Source: Dyella sp. SG609 (GTDB lineage Bacteria; Pseudomonadota; Gammaproteobacteria; Xanthomonadales; Rhodanobacteraceae). Taken from it: a stretch of DNA of 64,000 nt. The notes below the pieces were generated by a model. The model made no database searches, had not been told where the DNA came from, and saw only the letters and a list, made by a program, of their open reading frames with translations. Below, in pieces: positions 45,301 to 57,300 of the stretch (position 1 is the first letter of the stretch; each line of letters starts with the position of its first letter). Location of the stretch: the NCBI RefSeq assembly GCF_012275375.1, contig NZ_JAAZQJ010000007.1:62001-126000 (forward strand), read 5' to 3'. A program made the translations under genes and the position numbers.

Positions 45301-48300
45301 AATCCGTCCAGCGGCAACGGCCACGTGACGGGCACCATCCACCTGGCCCCGGGCGACAACGACCGCGGCGACTACACCATCACCGTCGCCGCGCACGACA
45401 ACGGCAATGGCGATCCGAATCGCGTGATGGCGCAGGCCGTCAGCTTCGTGGTCACCGCGCGCGCCGTCACCGAGCCGCCGGTGTTCAACCTGCCGCAGCA
45501 AATCGTAGCGGTGGCCGGCCAGCCGATCAGCCTGCCCATCGCGATCAGCGACGCCGACCAGGATGCGCTGCACCTGAGCGCAAGCGGCCTGCCGCAGGGT
45601 GCGCAGTTCAGCCAGCAGGTGCAGTACGGCCAAACGCTGCTGACCTGGACGCCCACCGCCGACGACGTCGGTCCGCACGACATCGTGCTGACCGTCACCG
45701 ACAGCGGCCTGCCGCCGCAGGACCAGGGCTACACCAACCCCGCCAACCCGGTGCCGAACGTGGTCAGCCACACCATCCGCATCGTGGTGCGCGCGGCCGA
45801 CACGCCGCCGCAGCTGCTGGGCCTGCGTCTCAACGGCAACGCCGTGGCCGACAGCGGCGACGTGACGACGCCGGTGGTGCTGAGCGCCAGCGAAGGCGCA
45901 CCGCTCACGCTGGACCTGTTCGCGGGCGACGCCGACGCCGACCTGATCAACTGGACCGCCAGCGGCCTGCCGCAAGGCATGCTGCTGAACATTCCCGCCG
46001 CCAACAACGGCGGCCAGGCCACGCTGAGCTGGACGCCGGGGATGTTCGCCGCGCAGAGCGACAACCTCAACGGCAGCAGCCCCGGCACCTACCGCTTCAG
46101 CGTCACCGGCAGCGATGGCGCGGCCAGCTTCACGCGTAACTTTGAAGTGCACGTCGCCAACGTGAACCAGGCGCCGCAGATCCTGCCGATGCCCATGCAG
46201 CTGGTGAACGAAGGCGACACGCTGTCGTTCAACCTGCGCGCGATCGACGCCGACGGCGATCCCACCCACCTGAGCCTGATCTACGACGACAGCACCCCGG
46301 CCGGCGTGGCCTTCGACAACGTCACCGGCCATTTCGAATGGACGCCGGGCTACGGTGTGGTCGACAACGCCGTGGCGGGGAACCGCAACTTCAGCTTCAC
46401 CTTCAAGGTCACCGACGGCAGCCTGGTCACCACCCAGACCGTGCAGGTGCGCGTGTTCGACGTGAACCGTGCGCCGACGCTCGCCGTCAGCAGCCACGCC
46501 GTGACGGTGGGCCAGACCGTGAGCCTGCCCGTGCAGCTCGGCGGCACCGACAACCAGCAGGGCATCTACGCCAGCGATCCGGATGGCAGCGTGCAGACGC
46601 AGGGCCTGAGCGTCAGCTTCAGGGGCCTGCCGGAAGGCGCCAGCTACGACGCGCAGACGATGCGCCTGAACTGGACGCCCGGTCCTGGCCAGGTCGGCGA
46701 CTTCGTGGTCACCGCGCAGGTCAGCGACGGCCATGCCACGGTGCAGAAGACCTTCACCCTGCGCGTGGTCGCCGATGCTTCGGCCAATGCGCCCAATGTG
46801 CTGATCGACAGCGTGCCGAGCACGCCGGCCCTGCCCGGCCAGACCGTGCTGGTCACGGTGCGCGCCAGCGGCTTCAGCGCGATCACCGGCGTGCAGGTGC
46901 AGGTGCGCGGCACCGGCCTGGGCAGCGACCAGTGGCAGACCGTGACGCTGGACAGCAGCGGCCGCATGCACCTGCAGGCGACCCACCCCGGCATCATCGA
47001 AGTGCGCGCCACCGCCACCGACGCGGATGGCTTCGTCGGCACCCGCGACAGCCAGCTGCTGATCCGCGACCCGGCCGACACGCAGGCTCCGCTGCTGAGC
47101 TGGAGCGGCCTGCTCGCCGGCGCCGATGCGACCGGCCGTCCGCTCGAGCTCACCGGCCCGGCGGCGCTCCAGGCCACGTTGCAGGACCTGCAGCTGACGG
47201 GCTACCGCCTGCAGATCGCCGCCGCCGGCAGCGACAGCTGGCAGACGCTGGGCAGCCAGTCCTTCGGCGCGGTCGATACCTCGCTGTCGGCGACGCTGGC
47301 CACCCTGGATCCGGCGCAGTTCGCCAATGGCGTGTATCGCCTGCGGCTGACCGCGTGGGATCTGGCCGGCCGCACCAGCGAGCTGGACACGCAGCTCATC
47401 GTCAACACCGAACAGAAGAGCTTCGACCAGCAACGCGCCGCCGATGTGGTGTTCCAGCTCGGCGGACACGCCGTGGCGATCGACCGCAGCGTCGCCGCGC
47501 AAGGCGGCGCCGACTTCGGCAACTGGACGCTGGACGGCTTCGACCTGCACCTGACCACCGACCAGCCGGCCACCACGTCCACCGGCGCAACCGCGGCCTG
47601 GACCGTGGGCAGCCACGTGTGGCTGCAGGTTCCGGGCAGCCTGGGCGACCCCAGCGCGCCCACGCGCTATCTCAGCTTCACCCTGGGCACCACGGGCAGC
47701 GCCTTGCCCGGCGGCCCCGGCGCACCGGTGGTGTACAGCGCCGGCTTCGGCGCCGACCAGGGCTGGCAGCTGGCGGCGGTCGACGGCGATGCGCTGCAGC
47801 GCCAGGGCACGCATCTCTACAACCAGCTCACCGGCCTGCCCTGGGTGCCCGACGGCTATGTGCTGACCGCGCCCGACGGCACCAGCTACAGCCTGGATGC
47901 CAGCGGCAAGCTCACTGGCGTGAACTTCGCCGATGGCAGGCAATGGCTGGTCTCCGATGCCGGCATCGCACTGGTCGGCGGCAGCGATGCCGACCGCGTG
48001 AGCATCGTGCGCGATGCGCAGGGCCGCATCGTACGCATCGCCGGCCCGCTCGGCGGCGCCGGCGGCCAGCGCACCATGGTCTATGCGTACGACGAGCAGA
48101 GCCGCCTGGTGCTGGCCCGCGCGCTCGACGGCACCGGCCTGGGCACGCCGTACGGCTACGGCGCCGACGGCAAGCCTTATGCCGACACCGTCGCGGCCAA
48201 CCTCGGCACCGCTGCCAACTGGATGGGCAATGCCAACGCCAACCAGTGGAGCGGCGACCTGCAACCCGGCCAGTCCACCTCGCTGGCCTTCCAGATCCGC

Positions 48301-51300
48301 GACAGCGAGCTGGCCTCCACCGTCAAGGTGCCGGGTGCCGGCGGCGCGCTGATCGTGGCGGTGAGCGTGCAGTTCGAGCAGGCGCAGTCCGACCTGCAGG
48401 TGATCGGCGGCGACGTGCTCGGCCAGACCCTGCTCAACGGCGTGCGCACCTTGCTGGTGCGCGTCACCGAAGCCGGCCTGAAACTGCTGCGCCTGAGCGG
48501 CAGCGGCCATGCCACCGTGCGCGTGTCCATCGCCGGCGATCTCAACGGCGACGGCCGCATCGATGGCGCCGACAGCTCTGCCTGGACGCAGGACGCCGCC
48601 AGCGGCAACCTCGGCGGCGACCTCAACGGCGACGGCATCGTCGACCAGAGCGACCGCCAGGTGCTTTACGCCAACTACGGCTGGCGCGCCAACCTGCCGC
48701 CGGTACCGGTGGTCAATCTGCCGGCCACGGTCACGCACACCGACCTGCCGACCAGCATCGCGCTGGCCGCGGTGGCGCAGGACTACGAAGGCGACGCGCT
48801 GTTCTGGCGCGTGCTGAGCGCCACCCACGGCACGGCCACGCTGAGCAGCGACGGACGCTCGGTGATCTTCGTGCCGGAAGCCGGCTACAGCGGCCCGGCG
48901 AGCATCTTCGTCGGCGCCGACGACGGTTTCGGCAGCAGTGCGCCGATCCAGCTCAACGTGCAGGTCAGCGGGGCGCGCCTGACCGCGATCCACCTGCAGC
49001 CGGCCGGCCTGCTCGAACCGGGCCAGGCCTATGCGATCAAGGCCACGGTGGACTTCGAGGACCAGCTCGGCGTGGATGTGAGCACGGCGCTCGGCTACCT
49101 CAACCTGTCGCTGGCCGACCTGGCCGCGCTGGGCGCGACCTCGCCCGCGGCGGTGACCCTGGATGCGGCGCGCGGCCTGCTGATCTGCAATGGCTCCGGT
49201 CCTGCCCTGCTGCAGGCCAGCCACCAGGATGCCGACGGCCATGTGGTGCGCACCGAACAAGCCATCAACGTCGATTACCTGCAGGACGACAGCGGCAGCA
49301 ACTCCGGCGGCGACACCGATACCGACGATGGCGACGACGCGGCGGCCGCCCCGGGCGGCCCCGCGATCCTGATCCCGGACGTCTATCCGGACACCATCTC
49401 GCTGCAGGCCGACGGCACGCGCCAGCTCAAGGTGCACGTCAGCAATCCCGATACCGGCGTGACCATCGATGCCAACCAGCCGCTGCCGCCCGGCTACGCG
49501 CTGCTGTATCTCTCCGGTGACGACAACATCGCCACGGTCAGCGCCTCCGGCCTGATCACCGCGCAGCATCCGGGCGTGGTGACCATCAGCGTGGTCTACC
49601 TGCGCAGCGAAACCGACATCTTCGGCAACATCGTCAACCAGACCATCGGCCAGCGCGACATCGTGCTGCACGTGGACGTGGCGCAGTTGGTCGACAGCGA
49701 CGCTGGCACGCCCGCGCCGCAGAGCGTGCAGGTCCACAAGGACGAAGGTGCCGTGGTGGCCGCCGCCACCGGCGAGACGGTGATGATCGGCGCGGGCGTG
49801 CTCGCGGCCGATACGGCCGTGTCGATCCAGCGCATCGACCTTGCCTCGCTGCAGGCCGCCACCGGCATGGCCGCGCCGGCGCCCTCGGTGCTGCAGGCGC
49901 TGGGTGCGTTCCACCTGGACATCGGCCAGGCCGCCAGCCAGTACCCCTTGCAGATGGCCATTCCCGTGCAGGGCAGCGGCATCGCCCAGCCGGGCGACGA
50001 AGTGCTGTTCCTGCGCCGCGGCACCGTGATGGCGCCGGACGGCACCATGCACGACACCTGGTGGCTGGTCGACAACGGCTACGTCGGCGCCGACGGCGTC
50101 GCGCGCACGGCGAGTCCGCCGTACGACGGCCTGCAGGCTTCCGGCGACTACGTGGTGTGCCGCCGCCTGCCGGGCGTGATCGGCAGCATGTTCGAACTTG
50201 GCGTCGGTGCCGGTGACTGGGCCACGTTCGGCGGGCTGGGCGTGAGCCTGGCAGGCGGCCTGATGGGCGCGGACATCACCTCGGAGATGATCGGCATCCT
50301 CGCCAGCGCGGCCACCGGCTTCACCGCCGGCAGCTACCACTTCGGCGTGCCGCAGTTCGCCGACATCCCGCTGCCGCAGCTGGATCCGGGCCAGAACTAC
50401 TCGCTCGACGTCAGCGCCCTGCTGCCGCCGGCGCCGACGGTGGCGGGCAACATCGTGCTGCCGAACATCACCGACATCTCCTACGACACCGGCGCGCAGA
50501 AGCTGCACGTCAATCTCGACAACAGCAACCCGGGCGACTTCAAGGGCGACATCGTCGTGCGCGTGCTGTTCCCCGACGGCAGCCACCGCGACATCCAGAC
50601 CCTGGCCGGCGACGCCAACGGCGACGTGGCCATCGACGTGCCTGCAGGCATCGCCATCGGCAGCGTGCGCTGGCAGCTGGTGCGGCGCATCCCGAACCAG
50701 AGCATGGACGGCTCCGGCAACCTCACCGGCACACCGCCGCTGGAGTACGCCGGCAACATCGCCGCGGTGGTGCTCAAACCCGACATGGGCGCCGTGCTGA
50801 CCCGCACCGGCGTGCAGTTCATCCAGGAGAACCACGTCGTCGGCGAAACCAACCTGCTGGACATGCTGGGCACGCCGAACGATTTCGACGGCACCTACCT
50901 GACCGGCACCAAGGTCAACCCGATCGCCTTCTCCGGTGACCTCAGCCGCTGCTACGTGGGCGGCAACGGGGTGATCTACGTGATCGACATGGTCAGCTTC
51001 CGCCTGATCGACACCATCAGCACCGGCGACGGCAAGAACATCACCAGCCTGGTGGCGGTCGGCAACGTGCTGATCGTCGGCGAAGGCAACGGCTATGGCG
51101 TCGGGGCCGGCAACAACCGCCTGCTCGCCATGGACATCGACCCGGGCAGCCATTCGTACAACGTGCCGGTTTCGATCAAGGGCACCGGCATCGAGGACTC
51201 CACCTACGGCGTCACCGGCATGGCGCTGGGCGCGGACAAGAAGACCCTGGTGGTGGCCGTGCCGCGCAATCCCAACAGCGTGATGCTGGGCAATCCGAGC

Positions 51301-54300
51301 AAGCGCGGCGACGTGCTGATCCTCGACCTGAGCACGCTGGACTTCGCCACCGGCGAGATCGCCGCGCCGGTCGTCGCCCTGCTTCCCGGCGACGGCTTGA
51401 GCGGCAAGGCGCCGCAGATCGTCTCGGCCACGCCGGACCCGGACCGCTACCTGGTCTCCAACGTGGCCGACTACGACCGCGGCCTGTCCACCCTCACGCT
51501 CACCCGCGACGCGGACGGCAACGTGGTCAGCGCGACCATGTCGGCCATCGACATGTCGCAGCCCACCAATGCAATCCAGATCGACCGCACCAACATCCAG
51601 CGCGCGCAGAGCGCAGTGCTGGTCGAGCAGGACGGCGTGGAGTACGCGATCGTCGCGGACGACAACTACAACTTCAACGACCCGTACTGGAAGGCGATGT
51701 TCGAGGCGCCGGACTTCCTGTTCCCGCCGTTCGGCCCGCCGATCGCCGTGGGCGGCAGCGCCAGCGCGAAAAAGGTGGCGGTCGGCGGCAAGCTCGGCAT
51801 CGTCAAGGACCCCTTCGGCAAGCTCGGCACGCCGCAGTACCTGGGCGCGACCCTGCCGCTGGACGGCTACGGCATCATCAACCTCACTGTGTCCGAAGAC
51901 GGCCGCGTGCTGGTAGGCCAGCTCAAGGGCGGCTTCGGCACGGTCGACCAGAACCAGCAGAACCCGAACCAGAACGCCGCATGGAACGTGGCGGAACTGA
52001 TCCAGGCCGCGCTGGCGATGCCCGACGGCCAGGGCGACAGCAAGCACATTCCGCTCCCGGGCGATGCCCAGCAGCAGATCCCGCCGCCCTCGGGCGGCTC
52101 GGCCAGCGCGCCGGCCGGCGCCTGGTTCGACGATGGCCCGCTGCACGTTTCCACCTCCGGCGACATGGGCGACGTCATCCAGGTCGACGTGCGCGACCTG
52201 GTGGCGAGGCAGTTGCTGATCAGCGCGGGCACACTGGCGGCCAACCTGCTCAACCTGCCGTTCACCAGCCTGCCGCCAGCCGCGCAGGCCGCGGTCACCG
52301 CGCAGATGGCCAAGCTCGGCGGCTTCGACCTGTTGCCGAACGAAGCGCAGACCTTCTCGGTGCCCGCCTCCGGCACCAACAGCAAGGCGCTGAACCTGAT
52401 CACCCAGGCCGGCCCCAAGAAGAAGGGTTCGCCGGCGACGCTGGACGTGGTGTCGCGCGACGCCAACGGCCAGCCGGTCTCGTTCAAGGACCAGGGCACG
52501 CTGTTCCTGGTGCCGAACCTGACCCAGGCCGACGAGGATGCACTGCGTGCCGGCCATACGGTGGGCGCCAAGAGCATCGACGACCTCGCCGTGATCTTCT
52601 ACGTGGAAGTCACCGGCGCCGACGGCAAGGTCACCAAGGAACAGCGCAGCGTGGTGCTGAAGGTCACCGCCAACGACTACACCAAGGCCTCCGGCACGGT
52701 GCTGTTCGGCGACCGCCCCGCGTCCGATCCGGGCTATAGCGCGATCCACCTGAGCGGCGCGGTGGGCATCGGCCAGAAGAACGACATCGTCGACGTCTAC
52801 CGCATCGAGCAGCGCCTGAAGTACCTGGGCTATCCGGCGCTGGGCCTGACCACCGCGAGCGCGGACGCGCTGCAGGACTTCAAGGTCGACGGCAAGTTCG
52901 GCGAAGCCGAAGCACGCGCGCTGTCGCTGTTCGAGGAGGTCACCGCCGGCACCGCCAGCTCCTTCTCGTACTCGAAGAACGCCTCCATCAACAACGGCGC
53001 CGCGCTCGATTGGCTCAACGCCTACAACGCGCCGCACTGGATGCAGTTCTTCGCCAGGAGCGGCGACGGCTACGCGCAGACCAATGCCGACCTGCCCAAC
53101 TGGAGGAACCTGCAGACCGATGCCGGCGGCGCCGTATTCGGCACCAGCTGGCTGTTCGACCTGATGGTCGCCTCGTCGCGCGCATCGGTGGGCGCCAAGG
53201 GCAACCAGCCGCTGCTGTTCGACGGTTCGGAACAGGCCAACCTGGTGACCGTCACGGTCGGCAAGAAGAACAACACCAGCACCAACCATCTGGGCGCCAA
53301 CTTCAAGCTCGGCGTCGACAACCAGTACATCTCCGACAAGAAGACCTTCACCGAGACCGACAAGGACAAGAGCAACCAGACCATGGTGGCTGGCAACGAC
53401 AAGGCCATCGATCTGACCGCCGCCCTGGTTACCTTGAAGACCACACCGGGTTTCGACCTGGCCGCCTTTACCGGCAATACCTGGAGCTACGGCAATGCAG
53501 CGGCGCTCACGGCGCTGCTGCCCAAGGTCAACAACACCAAGGGTGCCGACAACGAACAGGCTGCGCTAAGCGACTTCCTGTCGGTATATGGCACGACCCA
53601 GAACGAAGGCGCGGCCGGAGCCGGCAACCATGACGGCTCATGGGAGGAATTGAGCGGCTTGATCCACAACGGCAATGCCAGCCAGGCGGTGTCGTCGCTG
53701 TTCGGCGACGGCACGCAAGGTGGCGGCCTGATCAATGCGTCCAACGTAGGCCTGGGCGGCCTGGGCTGGTCGTGGCCGCTCACGGCCGAATCGCTGGCCC
53801 ATGCGTTCAACCACTCGGTGGACAGCATGACGCCGTGGGTGAGCTCCATGAACAAGATGCTGACGGAGTTCCAGATCAATACGCCGGACCGGGCCGCTGC
53901 GTTCTTCGCCCAGGTCACGGCGGAGAGCGCCGGGCTGAGCCTGCTCATCGAAGATCCTGGTTACTCGGTGAGCTTTATCCTCAAAGCCTGGGGCAAGTAC
54001 TTCCAGTACAGCGCGGCCAATGCAGCGGAATGCCCTAATCAGCCGGTGATTCCGCCCAACGCCACCACCGCGCAGAAGGACGCGGCGATCAAAGCTGCCG
54101 AGCAGAAGAACATCGAGTACTTCAAGGCCCACCACACCGCCGATCCGCTGGACCTGCTCGACTGGGTCTATTCGACCGATAAGGGCAACGGCACATCCAA
54201 GGGCACCTATTCGCAGCAGACGGGACGCTTGTATCGAGGCCGCGGCGCGACCCAGCTGACCGGCTGGACCAACTATCACAACTTCGCCCTGTACATGCAG

Positions 54301-57300
54301 GCCAATCATCCGGATATCGCAAAGGCCCCGGGTGGCGGCGACTTCGTCACCGACTTCATGAAGGATCCGGGCAAGTACATGAACCTCGACTCGGAGAGTG
54401 GACGGTTCTTCCTGCTAGCGGCCGGCGGCTGGCATTGGGATGTGAACCATGTAAATGCGATCGCCGATCGCGGTGCCAGCGCCATCAACGACGTCACGCT
54501 GGCGATCAACCCTGGCTTTGCCGGCAACGCGGCCAAGCTTACCGAGCGCGCAACCATCTACGCCGCTGTCCGCAAGGCCATCTTCGAAGGCGGCAATTCG
54601 TACAGCAACATGCGCCTGCTGCTCGGCAAGCTGGGCATCACGACCAAGGTCAGCCAAGGCGGACAGAGCGACTTCACCATCCACCTGCGCCGCCCCGCGT
54701 CCGCACCGACGGCGATTGCTCCACGCCGCGACACCGCCGCCGCGCCGGCCGATGCGCCGAACGGCCCGGTGCAGTCCACCAGCACGCAAGCCGTGGGCAC
54801 GTGGACCAGCAGCCAGGCCAGCACCGGCTCCACGCTGGACACGCTGGTGCAGCAGGCCGCCGCGGCGACCACCGTCGCCAGCCTCGATGCCGGCGCGCTG
54901 GGCGAGGAACAGGGCACGGCGATCACGCTGGACGACGACGGCAACGGCTATGGCTGGTACATGGGTTCGATCGACGGCGCGGACGATTTCCTGCCGACGG
55001 CTGACCCCAATGTATGGATCGCCAAGGCCGGCAGCGCCGCCGACGGCAAGATGGACATGCTCAGCGTGCTGCTGCACGAATACGGCCACCTGCTCGGCTT
55101 CGAGCACAGCCCGGACGGCCGCGATTTCATGAACGCGACCCTGCAGCCGGGCGTACGCCGGCTGCCGACCCAGGCCGAACTGGCCGCCATGCTGCAACTG
55201 GCGGCGCAGTTGAAGTCAGCGCCAGCGAGTGCATCGAACGACAGCCACTACGACGTGGTCGTAGCGCCGTCCGGTTCGACGCCGTCCGCTTCGGCCACGC
55301 CGGCGGCGAACGCCGCCGGTCCCGCCCAGGCCTTGTCGGGCACGCTCGATGTCAACAACGGCTGGAGCAGCACGGGCAACGTCGCCATCGCCAACGGCAC
55401 CGCGACCCTGGGCGAAAGCACCGGCACGCAGACGCGCATCAGCCAGAGCTTTATCGTCACGGCCGACGAGCAGTTCCTGCACTTCACCGTCAGCGGCGTG
55501 CAGCTGCAGAACCCGGGCGACATGCCCGAGGACGCCTTCGAAGCCGCCCTGCTCGATGCCACCACGGGCGCTTCGCTCGGCGGTGCGATCGGCCTGAGCC
55601 GTACCGCCTCGATGCTCAACCTGCAGGGCGACGGCAGCTCGTACCTCGGCCAGGGCGTCAGCTACGTCACCAACGCCGACGGCAGCCGCACCTACCTGGT
55701 CGACCTGCGCGGCATCGCCGCCGGCACGGCGGTGAACCTGTCGTTCGACCTGCTCGGCTTCGGCCCCGCCGGCAGCCACGTCACGGTCAGCGACGTGGCC
55801 CTGATGGGCCTGCCGCAGGCCAACGACGACCTGGTGCAAGGCCAGGAAGACAGCAGCGTCAACGTCAATGTGCTCGGCAACGACGTCAACGCCACCGGCG
55901 CCACGCCCTCCGTGGTCACCGGCCCCGCGCACGGCACGCTGACCTTCAACGCCGACGGCAGCTTCACCTACGTGCCCGACGCGCTGTACTACGGCAACGA
56001 CAGCTTCACCTACCTGCTCGACAACGGTAAGGCGCAGTCCAACCTCGCCACGGTCAACCTCGCCATCGCGCACGTGAACCATGCGCCAGGTGCGAACGAC
56101 CTGACGGTGACGCTGCAGGAGGACGGCACGGCGATCGTCGACCTGCGTCCGTTGAGCTCGGACGTGGATGGCGACGCCCTCACCTACCGCATCGTCAACC
56201 AGCCGCAGCACGGCTCGCTGACGCAGAACGCCGACGGCACCTACACCTACACGCCGGGCGCGCTGTTCTACGGCGACGACAGCTTCACCTACGTCGCCAA
56301 CGACGGCACCGCGGATTCGCCGGTGGCCACCGTCAGCCTGGTGGTGATCCACGTCAACCACGCGCCGATCGCCATCAACGCGCAGGTGCATACGCCGGAG
56401 GAACAGGCCTACAGCGGCCAGGTGCTGAGCTACGGCACCGACGTCGACGGCGATCCGCTCACCGCGGTGCTGGTCAGCGGCCCGCAGCACGGCAGCCTGC
56501 AGTTCAACGCCGACGGCAGCTTCACCTACACGCCGGACGCGCTGTACCGCGGCACCGACAGCTTCAGCTACCAGCTGAGCGACGGGCAGCTCACCTCGGC
56601 CGTGGCGACGCTGACCTTCACCATGGATCCGGTGAACCACGCGCCGACCGTTGCCGACCTCAACGCCGTCGTTGCCGAGGAAGGCCTGCTGGCGATCGAT
56701 CCGCGCAGCGGCGCCAGCGACGTCGACGGCGATGCATTGAGCACGGTGATCGTCAGCGGCCCGCAGCACGGCACCCTCACCCGCCTGGCCGACGGCAGCT
56801 ACCAGTACGTGCCGGATGCGCTGTACCGCGGCGACGACAGCTTCAGCTACAAGGTGAACGACGGCACGGTGGATTCGAACGTCGCCACGGTGAAGATCAC
56901 CGTGACGCCGATCAACCACGCGCCGACCGCCGCCAATGCCAGCGCCACCCTGCCGGAGGACGGCCGCCTGACGCTGGATCCGCGCAGCGATGCCAACGAC
57001 GTCGACGGCGATGCGCTCACCGCTGTCATCGTCAGCGGCCCGGCCCACGGCACGCTCACGCAGAACGCCGACGGCAGCTTCACTTACGTGCCGGACGCGC
57101 TCTACCGCGGCAGCGACAGCTTCAGCTACAAGGTCAACGACGGCAGCGCCGATTCCAACGTCGCCACCATCACCTTGACCGTGACGCCGGTGAACCATGC
57201 GCCCACGGCCCAGGACGGCAGCGCCACGGTGGCCGAGGACGGCGCCGTCGTGCTCGACCCGCGTGGCAACGCCAGGGATGTCGACGGCGATCCGCTGTCG

